A stretch of DNA of 64,000 nt from assembly GCF_001426665.1 (NCBI RefSeq), contig NZ_LMEY01000004.1, forward strand, positions 124,001 to 188,000, given 5' to 3'. A program made the translations under genes and the position numbers. The notes beneath the pieces are model-generated. The model was not told the origin of the DNA, made no database searches, and was given only the letters and a program-made list of their open reading frames with translations. Positions 9,253 to 17,048 of this stretch are shown in pieces (within the stretch, counting starts at the first letter, position 1; each line of letters starts with the position of its first letter). This DNA is from Rhizobium sp. Root1334. Its GTDB lineage: Bacteria > Pseudomonadota > Alphaproteobacteria > Rhizobiales > Rhizobiaceae.

Positions 9253-10746
9253 TCAGGTGTGTGGAGGCAGCGGTCTGCGCAGGAGATCGCGGGCCTTTTC
9301 CAAATCCCAGCCGAGCGGCCGGTCGTCGGCATAGGTTGGCACATCCGCACGGATATGGCGATAGAGTAGATCGGTCCCCGCTGCTCTCGACGCAACGCCC
9401 GTTTTGAAGTCCTGCGCCTGTGCGGCGGCGGCAAACTCGATTCCGAAGATCTGTTCAGCGTTGTCGATGACAGCAAGAAGCTTGTTGGCGGCGGCCGTCG
9501 GATGTCCGAGAAAATCCTCCTGCAGTGCCGACGTAATGCCGCCATCAAGGCTGGCGGGCGCGCCAAGACGCCGGTTTTCCGCCGCAAGCGCAGCTGCCGT
9601 ATATTGCGCGATCATGAAGCCGGAACCAGCACCCGGGTCCGCAGCCAGAAACGCAGGCAGGCCGCTGACCAGCGGATTGACGAGACGGTCGATCCGGCGC
9701 TCGCTCATCATCGAAATCTGGGCAATAGCGATGGCGAGGCTATCCAGAGCCTGGCCAAGCGCCGGGGCGACGGCATGGGCCTCGGAGGAGACCACCGGTG
9801 CTTCCGGCGTGCCGGAGACAGCGGGATTGTCGGTGACGGAGGCCAGTTCCTGATTGACGACGGCACTCGCAAAATCGAACACGTCCCACCCGGCACCATG
9901 GGCATGCGGAACGGAACGCAGGCTGAGGGCGTCCTGTGTGCGCACGCCTTGCGCGGCCTCGATCAATCCGCTCCCGGCCAGCCGCTCGCGCAAGGTCCTG
10001 CCGACCTTCTCGATCCCCGCAGACTTGCGAAGCGCGAGCACATCCGCGTCAAAGGCTGCCATCTGGCAGCCAAGCGCTTCGATCGTCAGTGCGGCAATGG
10101 AGTCGGCCCAATCCAGCAGCTGCTCCGCCCGCTGTAAGGCGACCGCTCCAAGCCCCACGGAGCAGGCCGTGCCATTGACGAGGCTCAGGCCTTCCTTCGC
10201 CTGCAAAACAAGTGGCGCAACGCCAAGCGTCTTCAACGCCTCGGCACCGGTCACCATGTTACCCTTCAACCGGGCCTTGCCCTCGCCGATCAGCACCAGT
10301 GCGATATGCGCATTGTGGCTGAGATATCCGGCCGACCCTTTGGATGGCACTTCGGGAATGCAGTCTTCGCGCAGAAAGGTTTGCAGCAGTTCAACGATCG
10401 CCGGGCGCACACCGGAATGGCCGTGTGAAAAATTGGCGATCTGGGCTGCGATGATCGCGCGGACTTCCCGCGCTTCCAGTCGTGGGCCGACGCCACAGGC
10501 GTGACTGAGGATAATATTGCGCGACAAGCGGCTTTGAGAAGGACGGTCAACGACCGTATCAGCAAGAGCACCAACGCCGGTATTGACACCATAGGCCCGT
10601 ACGCCGCTTTCAACGATCGCCGAGACAATGTGGCTTGCCGTCTCAACCCGCTGTCTGGCCGCATCGGAAAGAGTAAGCGTTGCGCCACTGGCAACCGCCG
10701 CTACGGCGCGCCAGTCGAGCGCGCTCTCAAGCACGATATCCTGCAC
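9253..10746 (-). CDS. Histidine/aromatic ammonia-lyase paralogue lacking the MIO tripeptide
   Basis: This 497-residue protein has the full HAL fold: YGVNTGVGAL (Tyr52), LVNGTACS (Asn191), SLRSVPHAHG (Arg277) and LQEDF. Where canonical HutH reads [14 protein letters not shown], this one reads GSAG (137-140) followed directly by Tyr141-LSHNAH. Alignment to the HutH at 1803-3338 shows a clean three-residue gap exactly at Ala-Ser-Gly, so the MIO electrophile cannot form in the usual way. The active-site Tyr of DPYCIR is also changed (DALSLR). The frame is open throughout, so this is not a broken gene. The start is GTG at 10746, two bases after the ATPase stop. One possibility is elimination of a better leaving group such as trimethylamine, as described for ergothionase. 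Confidence 0.85.
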   Translation of the reverse strand: MQDIVLESALDWRAVAAVASGATLTLSDAARQRVETASHIVSAIVESGVRAYGVNTGVGALADTVVDRPSQSRLSRNIILSHACGVGPRLEAREVRAIIAAQIANFSHGHSGVRPAIVELLQTFLREDCIPEVPSKGSAGYLSHNAHIALVLIGEGKARLKGNMVTGAEALKTLGVAPLVLQAKEGLSLVNGTACSVGLGAVALQRAEQLLDWADSIAALTIEALGCQMAAFDADVLALRKSAGIEKVGRTLRERLAGSGLIEAAQGVRTQDALSLRSVPHAHGAGWDVFDFASAVVNQELASVTDNPAVSGTPEAPVVSSEAHAVAPALGQALDSLAIAIAQISMMSERRIDRLVNPLVSGLPAFLAADPGAGSGFMIAQYTAAALAAENRRLGAPASLDGGITSALQEDFLGHPTAAANKLLAVIDNAEQIFGIEFAAAAQAQDFKTGVASRAAGTDLLYRHIRADVPTYADDRPLGWDLEKARDLLRRPLPPHT

Positions 10747-10748
10747 GA

Positions 10749-11555
10749 TCAGCCCCCAAAATTGCCGATGAACTGGCGGAAGCTTGGCGAACCACCCGAA
10801 CCGAACAATTCGTCCGGCGCACCATCGCTGTCGATCTCGCCGGATTTCATGAAGATAACCCGGTTGGAAACGTTGCGGGCAAAGCTCATTTCGTGGGTGA
10901 CGACCAGCATGGTCATGCCCTCTTCCGCCAGCGAGCGCATGACACGCAGCACTTCGCCGACCAGTTCCGGATCCAGTGCCGAGGTCGGTTCATCGAACAG
11001 CATGACTTTCGGCTTCATCGCCAGCGAGCGGGCGATCGCCGCACGCTGCTGCTGACCACCGGACAGGTGCGCCGGATAGGCGTGGCGCTTTTCGGCAATC
11101 CCCACTTTCTCCAGGAGGGCCTCGGCCTCGGCGATGCACTCGGCACGCGGACGTTTCAGAACGTGAACCGGCCCTTCGATCACATTCTCAAGGATGGTCA
11201 TATGGGACCAGAGATTGAACGACTGGAACACCATGCCGAGTTCGGAGCGGATGCGATCCACCTGCCGGCGGTCGGAAGGGTAATTCTTGCCACCGCGCTG
11301 AGCCATCTGGATCAATTCGCCATCGACCGAAATCTCGCCATGATCGGCGATCTCCAGAAGGTTGATGCAGCGCAGGAAGGTTGATTTACCCGAGCCGCTG
11401 GCACCGAGAAGAGAAATGACATCGCCATCGCGGGCATCGAGCGAAATCCCGCGCAAAACCTCATGCGTACCGAAGCTCTTGCGGATGTCGCGGACGGAAA
11501 GCCTTGTCGTGCCTGCCATGGTCGTTCCAGTCTGTTTGGGGGTCTCGGGGCTCAT
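10749..11555 (-). CDS. Polar amino-acid ABC importer ATPase (HisP-like)
   Basis: This 268-residue ATPase has Walker [11 protein letters not shown]-loop [11 protein letters not shown], signature [16 protein letters not shown], Walker [15 protein letters not shown] and the switch histidine in VVTHEM. The layout is that of the histidine/arginine/glutamine importer subfamily. The start overlaps the upstream permease stop by four bases. It energises the importer formed with the permeases at 11552-13000 and the binding protein at 13146-13991. Confidence 0.93.
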   Translation of the reverse strand: MSPETPKQTGTTMAGTTRLSVRDIRKSFGTHEVLRGISLDARDGDVISLLGASGSGKSTFLRCINLLEIADHGEISVDGELIQMAQRGGKNYPSDRRQVDRIRSELGMVFQSFNLWSHMTILENVIEGPVHVLKRPRAECIAEAEALLEKVGIAEKRHAYPAHLSGGQQQRAAIARSLAMKPKVMLFDEPTSALDPELVGEVLRVMRSLAEEGMTMLVVTHEMSFARNVSNRVIFMKSGEIDSDGAPDELFGSGGSPSFRQFIGNFGG

Positions 11556-12262
11556 CGTTGCGGCACCGGAAATAGCGGTGCAGCGCGCCGATGCGGCGTC
11601 AGCTTATACTCAAGCAAAGCCATCGCCTGCAGGATGATGAAGTTGAGAATGAGGTAGATGGCGGCGGCACAAAGGAAGACTTCCATCGTGCGGTAGGTTT
11701 GCGAGATCAGCCGCTGTGCAACGCCGGTCACCTCCCAGACGGTGACGAGACTGGCGAGCGCCGTTGATTTCACCATCATCACCACTTCCGTCGAATAGGC
11801 GGGAAGCGCATGGCGGAAAGCGATTGGGGCGAGGATACGGCGGGTCAAAAGAAAGCCGGACATGCCGATCGAGCGCGCCGCCTCGATCTCCTTGGATGGA
11901 ATGGCGCGCAGCCCGAAGCGGAAGATTTCCGCCGAGTAGCCCGCCGTGCAGAGCGCCAGGGACAGCACCGCACAAACGAAAGGTTCACGCAAAGCCGGCC
12001 ACAGAAAACTGTAGCGGATGAAGCCGAACTGGCCGAGGCCGTAGAAGATCAGGAACATCTGGATCAGCAGCGGCGAGCCGCGAAAGATGAAAATGTAGCC
12101 CTTGGCGAAATTGCGGGCGACCGCATTGCCGCTGACGCGCATCCAGACGATGAGAAGCGCCAGAAGGCCGCCAAAGAAGACCGAGAGCGCAAACAATGCC
12201 AAGGTTGTCGGCAATGCTGCCAGCAACGTTTTCATTGTGTCGAACATGAAGGGGAAATCCAT
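11552..12262 (-). CDS. Amino-acid ABC importer permease (HisM-like)
   Basis: This 236-residue integral membrane protein has about five hydrophobic segments, including [21 protein letters not shown] near the N-terminus. The EAA-type cytoplasmic loop is [51 protein letters not shown] is typical of HisMQ-family permeases. It lies 15 bases downstream of the other permease gene, and its stop overlaps the ATPase start. Confidence 0.92.
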   Translation of the reverse strand: MDFPFMFDTMKTLLAALPTTLALFALSVFFGGLLALLIVWMRVSGNAVARNFAKGYIFIFRGSPLLIQMFLIFYGLGQFGFIRYSFLWPALREPFVCAVLSLALCTAGYSAEIFRFGLRAIPSKEIEAARSIGMSGFLLTRRILAPIAFRHALPAYSTEVVMMVKSTALASLVTVWEVTGVAQRLISQTYRTMEVFLCAAAIYLILNFIILQAMALLEYKLTPHRRAAPLFPVPQR

Positions 12263-12277
12263 CGCGCGTCTCCTCGG

Positions 12278-13000
12278 TCAGGCCTGGCCGATGCCAGAGG
12301 GCATGCTGCGGCTGGCGCGCTTTTCGGCGCCGGTGAAAAGGCGGTCGGAGAGGCTCGTCAGGATCAGGTAGAGGCAGCCACCGACGATGAAGAATAGGAA
12401 GTGCTGGCGGGTGGAGCCGGCCGCAACCTGGCTGGTCCGCATCAGATCAGCAAGACCGGTGACCGAGACCAATGCGGAATCCTTGAGGCTGAGCTGCCAG
12501 ACATTACCGATGCCCGGAATGGCGAAGCGAAATACCTGCGGGCCAATGATACGGCGGAAACGCAAACCGCGATTCATCCCGATGGCCTGCGCTGCCTCAA
12601 GTTCCCCCTTGGGGATAGCCAGATAGGCGCCGCGATACACCTCGGCCTGATAGGCCCCGGAAATGATACCGACGGCAAGAGCGCCAGCCGCAAACGATGG
12701 CAGCCCCAGAAAGCCCTCATACCCCATGGCCGTGCCGATGGCGGTGATCGCGCTCGATCCGCCGAAATAGACGAGATAGATGATCAACAGCTCGGGAACC
12801 CCGCGAAAAACGGTGGTATAAATACCGCCAAGGGTCCGGAAGAACCGGCTGCCGGATAGTTTTGCCCAGGCAATCAGGGTACCCAAAACTGCCCCGATCA
12901 ACAGCGCGACGGCGGTGACGGCAAGCGTCATCAGGGCTGCCACAAGCAGCAGTCCGCCCCAGCCGGTGGGGCCAAATCCGATCATTTGAAGTAAAGACAT
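12278..13000 (-). CDS. Amino-acid ABC importer permease (HisQ-like)
   Basis: This 240-residue permease carries FRGVPELLIIYLVYFGGSSA and the EAA loop GELEAAQAIGMNRGLRFRRIIGPQVFRFAIPGIGN, both HisQ/GlnP hallmarks. It should pair with the product of 11552-12262 to form the transmembrane channel. It is the first gene after the intercistronic stem-loop at 13105-13134, 145 bases from the binding-protein gene. Confidence 0.92.
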   Translation of the reverse strand: MSLLQMIGFGPTGWGGLLLVAALMTLAVTAVALLIGAVLGTLIAWAKLSGSRFFRTLGGIYTTVFRGVPELLIIYLVYFGGSSAITAIGTAMGYEGFLGLPSFAAGALAVGIISGAYQAEVYRGAYLAIPKGELEAAQAIGMNRGLRFRRIIGPQVFRFAIPGIGNVWQLSLKDSALVSVTGLADLMRTSQVAAGSTRQHFLFFIVGGCLYLILTSLSDRLFTGAEKRASRSMPSGIGQA

Positions 13001-13104
13001 GCCGCAGGCGTCCCGTCGTTCCCGGCCAGGCCGGCTTCCCGATCTTCAAGTGGATGTGGAAGGCCGCACCTCATCCGAGAAAACGGCCTGCCGCAGCAAG
13101 TGTG

Positions 13105-13134
13105 CCCGCCGCCGCTAAAATAGCAAGCGGCGGG
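13105..13134 (-). terminator. Intercistronic stem-loop after the binding-protein gene
   Basis: CCCGCCGC at 13105-13112 pairs perfectly with GCGGCGGG at 13127-13134, with further partial pairing (GCT/AGC) in the loop. No T-run follows on the minus strand. Such stem-loops between a binding-protein gene and its permease gene usually stabilise the upstream message or reduce read-through, giving more binding protein than channel. This role is inference. Confidence 0.6.
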
Positions 13135-13145
13135 AAAACCTGAAA

Positions 13146-13991
13146 TCAGGGCGTAACGTCGGTCTTGAACCACTTCATCGACAAGGTCTTGATCGTGCCG
13201 TCGGCAAGTGCCGCCTCGATCGCCTTGTTGAACATGTCGCGCAGGTCGGTATCGGCCTGACGGATACCGAGCCCCTCGCCGCTGCCGAAGATCGTTCCGC
13301 CGATTTCCGGACCAGTGAAGCCGAGCGAACCATTGGCCTTCTCGAATGCCGAGATCAGATAGACGGCGTCGTCGAACACCAGATCGATACGGCCGCTCTC
13401 GAGATCGAGGTCGCGCTCAGCGCCGGTCTTGTATTCGCGAACCGTGGCGATATCGCCGAAATTGTCATAGACGAACTTGGAATAGACGGTCGCGGCCTGG
13501 ATGCCGATGGTCTTGCCGGCAAACGCCGCCTTCATCGCCTCGACTTCCTTGACGCCGGTTGCACCCGGATCGAGCTTGATAACCGTTCCGGTACCGGCAG
13601 CATTGGCCAGCGGGCTGTCCTTCAGGGTCGCAAAAGCAGCGTGCGTGTGGGCGTAAGGGATGGTGAAGTCGATGATCTTCTTGCGCTCTTCGGTGATCGA
13701 CAGAGCATCCATGATGACGTCGAACTTACCGGCATTGAGCGCCGGGATCATGCCGTCCCAATCGGAAGCGACCAGCGTGCACTCGACCTTCATGTGGTCG
13801 CACAGATATTTTGCTAGCTCCGGTTCAAAGCCGCCGAGCGTGCCGTCCGGATTGGTGAGGTTCCACGGCGCATAGGCGCCTTCAAGCGTGATGGTAACAG
13901 TCTTCCAGTCCTTGGCTTGAGCCAACGGAGCGGAAAGGGTTGCAAAAGCGACGGCACCAGCCATCAGAAATTTTGACAGGTTCATGTTCAC
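13146..13991 (-). CDS. Amino-acid ABC importer periplasmic binding protein
   Basis: This 281-residue protein has a signal peptide (MNMNLSKFLMAGAVAFATLSAPLAQA, cleavage expected near residue 26). It then has the lysine/arginine/ornithine/histidine-type binding fold: ITLEGAYAPWNLTNPDGTLGGFEPELAKYL, DWDGMIPALNAGKFDVIMDALSITEERKK and IGIQAATVYSKF. It is the first gene of the leftward operon and lies opposite the HutC-like regulator. Histidine or a modified histidine is a reasonable ligand from context; the sequence does not settle it. Confidence 0.9.
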   Translation of the reverse strand: MNMNLSKFLMAGAVAFATLSAPLAQAKDWKTVTITLEGAYAPWNLTNPDGTLGGFEPELAKYLCDHMKVECTLVASDWDGMIPALNAGKFDVIMDALSITEERKKIIDFTIPYAHTHAAFATLKDSPLANAAGTGTVIKLDPGATGVKEVEAMKAAFAGKTIGIQAATVYSKFVYDNFGDIATVREYKTGAERDLDLESGRIDLVFDDAVYLISAFEKANGSLGFTGPEIGGTIFGSGEGLGIRQADTDLRDMFNKAIEAALADGTIKTLSMKWFKTDVTP

Positions 13992-14094
13992 GTTCCTCTG
14001 AGGTTTATCTTCAACAACGTCCGCCGATCTGCCCCGGCTTCACAAATATCTTGATGGATAACGCGGCAAAAATGCCTCTGAACATCCATGTTGT

Positions 14095-14108
14095 ATATGG
14101 TACCATAT
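14095..14108. promoter_or_regulatory. Palindromic operator between the importer operon and hutC
   Basis: Bases 14095-14108 read ATATGGTACCATAT, a perfect 14-base palindrome, in the 189-base divergent region between the binding-protein gene and the GntR-type regulator gene. The location suits a site for autoregulation and control of the importer operon. The core differs from the hutI operator at 461-476, so the same protein may not bind both. Confidence 0.55.
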
Positions 14109-14180
14109 GCTAATTTTTATGGTATGCAAGTACGCGGCCGCATTTGAATGCAAAATTAATTCCGCCCAGGGAATGAACAT

Positions 14181-14948
14181 ATGAAACGAAGCAATGCCCC
14201 GAAAGCTCCGTTAAAATGGGACGCCAGCGACAACGACGGCTCGCCGCTTTATGCCGGCGTCAAGCAGATGATCCTTGACCGCATCCAGAGCGGCGAATGG
14301 CCGCCAAAACACCGGGTGCCATCGGAGAACGAACTGGTTGCGGAACTCGGCGTCAGCAAGATGACGGCCAACCGTGCCTTGAGGGAACTGGCGAGCGAGG
14401 GCGAACTCGTGCGCATCCAGGGGGTCGGCTCTTTCGTTGCTGAGCGCAAAGGTTACTCCGAACTGTTCGAAGTCCGCAATATCGCCGAGGAGATCGACGA
14501 GAGAGGCCATACGCATCAGGCATCCGTGGTGGTTTTGGCGCAGGAAACTGCCGCGCCGGATGTTGCCGATGCCCTCGGGCTACCGATCGGCGCACCGGTG
14601 TTTCATTCACTGATCGTCCACAGCGAAAACGGCGTTCCGGTCCAGGTCGAAGACCGTTTCGTCAACCCCGAAGCGGCGCCAGGCTACCTGGAACAGGACT
14701 TTACGGCGCAAACGCCCAATGCCTATTTGACAGCAGAAGCCCCCTTGAGCGGGTCCGAGCATATTGTCGAAGCCGCCATGCCACAGCCATGGGAATGCAA
14801 GCTGCTGGTCATCCTGCGCACCGAACCCTGCCTGCTCATTCGCCGCCGCACATGGTCATCGAAGCGGGCCGTGTCCTTTGCGCGGCTGGTTTATCCCGGC
14901 AACCGGTATCGCTTGGAATCACGCAACGGAAAGATGAGCGACGAGTAG
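14181..14948 (+). CDS. hutC: GntR/HutC-family transcriptional regulator
   Basis: This 255-residue regulator has an N-terminal winged helix (LYAGVKQMILDRIQSGEWPPKHRVPSENELVAELGVSKMTANRALRELASEGELVRIQGVGSFVA, about residues 23-90). A UTRA effector-binding domain follows (EEIDERGH, LPIGAPVFHSLIVHSENGVPVQVEDRFVNP, RLVYPGNRYRLES). HutC proteins repress hut genes and respond to urocanate. It diverges from the amino-acid importer and MIO-less lyase operon and lies about 13.5 kb from the hutI promoter. Whether it controls one or both units cannot be read from sequence. Confidence 0.88.
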   Translation: MKRSNAPKAPLKWDASDNDGSPLYAGVKQMILDRIQSGEWPPKHRVPSENELVAELGVSKMTANRALRELASEGELVRIQGVGSFVAERKGYSELFEVRNIAEEIDERGHTHQASVVVLAQETAAPDVADALGLPIGAPVFHSLIVHSENGVPVQVEDRFVNPEAAPGYLEQDFTAQTPNAYLTAEAPLSGSEHIVEAAMPQPWECKLLVILRTEPCLLIRRRTWSSKRAVSFARLVYPGNRYRLESRNGKMSDE

Positions 14949-14965
14949 TTGAACCCGCGAAACAC

Positions 14966-14984
14966 TCCCTATGTTGTATAGGGA
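14966..14984. repeat. Inverted repeat downstream of hutC
   Basis: TCCCTAT and ATAGGGA flank the five-base centre GTTGT. The 10-mer ATGTTGTATA inside it (14971-14980) also occurs at 14088-14097 upstream of the same gene, beside the perfect palindrome. It lies in the 55-base gap between the convergent hutC and tetR genes. It could be a weak bidirectional terminator or a second regulator-binding site; no T-run is present on the plus strand. Confidence 0.4.
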
Positions 14985-15003
14985 ACTTGGGTGGTCGATT
15001 GAT

Positions 15004-15603
15004 TCAGCCCTGCGCGACGACGGTTTCGGGCCAGAACTGAAGCGCCATATCGATGACGCGGTACAACGCCGATCGATCCGCACCGGATGCCGCTTGAATG
15101 GCGGTCCCCTGTGAAATGGTCATGATATAGCGAGCAAGATCATAAGGCTCATGCCCGGCAGGCAGGTCGCCCTCCTTCGCCGCGCGCTCAAACCGGCTAC
15201 CCAGATCACGCTCGCCGCGCTGGCGGTTTTCGATGAGGCATTTCTGGATTTCGGCAGCCGCCTCACTGCAGGCAAGCGCACCATTGATGCCAAGACACCC
15301 ACTTGGACCCGTTTCCGCGGTCTGTGAATCGGCAAAGCCTCTCAGGATTTTCTCGGCGACAACACGCGCCTTCGGCTCCCTCAGAGCCTCATGGAAGAAA
15401 TTCATCTTGGTGCGCTCGTAACGCTCCAGGGCCTTGAGGAAGAGGCCTTCCTTATTACCGAAGACCCCATAGAGGCTCGGCTTGGTAATGCCCATGCCCT
15501 CGGTCAAGTCGGTCAGAGACGTGCCTTCGTAGCCCTTTCGCCAGAACAGCTCCATCGCCGTTTCCAAGGCTTCATCGACATCAAACTCTCTTGGCCGTCC
15601 CAT
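15004..15603 (-). CDS. TetR/AcrR-family repressor
   Basis: This 199-residue protein begins GRPREFDVDEALETAMELFWRKGYEGTSLTDLTEGMGITKPSLYGVFGNKEGLFLKALERY, a standard TetR helix-turn-helix (about residues 8-55). An all-alpha ligand domain follows, with GPSGCLGINGALA in the TetR_C type used by efflux-pump repressors. It diverges from the RND efflux operon across a 186-base region with two palindromes, so it most likely represses both itself and the pump until an inducer binds. Confidence 0.9.
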   Translation of the reverse strand: MGRPREFDVDEALETAMELFWRKGYEGTSLTDLTEGMGITKPSLYGVFGNKEGLFLKALERYERTKMNFFHEALREPKARVVAEKILRGFADSQTAETGPSGCLGINGALACSEAAAEIQKCLIENRQRGERDLGSRFERAAKEGDLPAGHEPYDLARYIMTISQGTAIQAASGADRSALYRVIDMALQFWPETVVAQG

Positions 15604-15627
15604 GGGGTGGGCCCTCCCGAATTTTTT

Positions 15628-15643
15628 TATACCGATCGGTATA
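15628..15643. promoter_or_regulatory. TetR-type operator 1
   Basis: TATACCGATCGGTATA is a perfect 16-base palindrome lying 24 bases upstream of the repressor start and just upstream of the efflux promoter. The half-site TATACCG recurs in operator 2 and is common in TetR-family efflux regulation in Rhizobiaceae. Confidence 0.75.
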
Positions 15644-15651
15644 TAATTCGA

Positions 15652-15680
15652 TTGACAGTGATCGGTTTCAGAACTTATTT
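15652..15680 (+). promoter_or_regulatory. Sigma-70 promoter of the RND efflux operon
   Basis: TTGACA (15652-15657), a 17-base spacer and TTATTT (15675-15680) form a good -35/-10 pair reading towards the adaptor gene. It lies precisely between the two palindromic operators, which explains repression by the divergent TetR protein. The start site is inferred. Confidence 0.6.
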
Positions 15681-15682
15681 CT

Positions 15683-15696
15683 ATACCGAACGGTAT
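15683..15696. promoter_or_regulatory. TetR-type operator 2
   Basis: ATACCGAACGGTAT has 6-base arms identical to those of operator 1 (ATACCG/CGGTAT) with a two-base centre. It begins three bases downstream of the -10 box of the efflux promoter, covering the expected transcription start. Confidence 0.75.
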
Positions 15697-15789
15697 TGAA
15701 CGTCAATGCAACCCTAGCCTAAATCCTCCGCCTCCCACGAAGGACGACCGGCCGCCCACCACCCGGGGCAGAAATTCAGGATAACCGCC

Positions 15790-17010
15790 ATGTCATTCGG
15801 AACTTTCAGAACCAAGCTTTTCACCACCGGCCTCGTGCTTGCAGTCGCCACCATCACGCCGACGATCTATTTCGACCTGCTGGGAAGCACCGCAGGCAGC
15901 GGCAACGCGGCCGATGCTTCGACCACAGCTCCCGTCGCCATTCCTGTCTCCGTCGCGGTCGTGGAAGCCAAGTCGGTGACACAGTGGAGCGAGTTCTCAG
16001 GCCGCCTCGAAGCCGTCGATCACGTCGAGCTGCGCTCCCGCGTCGCTGGCGCCATCCAGTCTGTCCACTTCCAGGAAGGTGCGATCGTAGAAAAGGGCGA
16101 CCTGCTCGTCACCATCGATCCCGCCCCCTTCCAGGCGGAGGTCGCCAGAGCTCAGGCAAGCGTGACGGCAGCCGAAGCACGCGCTTCGCTGGCCCGCGTC
16201 GAACTGAAGCGCGGCACCCAGCTGCTGGCATCCAACGCAGTCTCGCAAAGCGAGGTCGATCAGCGCCAGAACGGCCTCGCCAGCGCCGAAGCCGACCTTG
16301 AGGCGGCGCGCGCAGTGCTGCAATCTGCGGCACTCAACCTCAGCTACACCGAAATCCGCGCCCCGATCACCGGCCGCGTCGGCAAGATCGAGATCACCGC
16401 CGGTAACCTGATCGCTGCTGGCCCTTCCTCGCCGATCCTCACCCGTCTGGTCTCCTTGAGCCCGATCTATGCCAGCTTCGAAGCCGACGAGCGGATCGTC
16501 TCAGGCATCCTTGCCGAGCTTCCGGAAGGCGTGAACGCCCGCAACTTCATCGACCGTGTGCCGGTCCGCATGGATGTCGCCGGCCTGCCGGGCGTGAGCG
16601 GCAAGCTCCAGTTGGTCGATAACAGCGTTGATCCCCAGAGCGGCACGATCCGTGTTCGCGCCGTGTTCGACAATGCCAATGGCGCCCTGATGCCGGGACA
16701 GTTCGCACGGTTGAGCATGGGCCAGGCGAAGTCCGAAGACGCCGTGCTCATCCATGAACGCGCCATCGGCACCGACCAGAACAAGAAATACGTCATGGTC
16801 ATCAAACCGGACAACACCACGGAATACCGCGAGATCACCGTCGGCATGAAATCCGATGGCCTGCGGGTGGTGACGGCCGGATTGAAGGCTGACGAGCGCA
16901 TCGTCGTCAACGGCTTGCAACGCATCCGTCCCGGCGCGCTCGTCGCGCCTGAAATGGTCTCCATGAAACCGGCTGCCGATCCCCAGCAGCAAGCCTCGAT
17001 AACCAACTAA
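15790..17010 (+). CDS. RND efflux periplasmic adaptor (membrane fusion protein)
   Basis: This 406-residue MFP has an N-terminal membrane anchor or signal segment (TGLVLAVATITPTIYFDLL), a barrel-sandwich segment (FSGRLEAVDHVELRSRVAGAIQSVHFQEGAIVEKGDLLVTIDPAPF, about residues 70-118), an alpha-hairpin, and the matching lipoyl half LNLSYTEIRAPITGRVGKIEITAGNLI. Beta-barrel and membrane-proximal domains follow. It links the inner-membrane pump encoded 38 bases downstream to an outer-membrane channel. No channel gene is adjacent, so a TolC-like protein from elsewhere is implied. Confidence 0.93.
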   Translation: MSFGTFRTKLFTTGLVLAVATITPTIYFDLLGSTAGSGNAADASTTAPVAIPVSVAVVEAKSVTQWSEFSGRLEAVDHVELRSRVAGAIQSVHFQEGAIVEKGDLLVTIDPAPFQAEVARAQASVTAAEARASLARVELKRGTQLLASNAVSQSEVDQRQNGLASAEADLEAARAVLQSAALNLSYTEIRAPITGRVGKIEITAGNLIAAGPSSPILTRLVSLSPIYASFEADERIVSGILAELPEGVNARNFIDRVPVRMDVAGLPGVSGKLQLVDNSVDPQSGTIRVRAVFDNANGALMPGQFARLSMGQAKSEDAVLIHERAIGTDQNKKYVMVIKPDNTTEYREITVGMKSDGLRVVTAGLKADERIVVNGLQRIRPGALVAPEMVSMKPAADPQQQASITN

Positions 17011-17048
17011 GCCTTTTCCGGCATTTCAGCACAAGGGCGGATCACGCC

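Noticed and set aside
10320-10335. Frameshift or sequencing error as the cause of the missing Ala-Ser-Gly in the lyase paralogue
   Set aside because: The gap is exactly three residues and both flanks align in frame with canonical HutH, so a simple indel error would not explain it.
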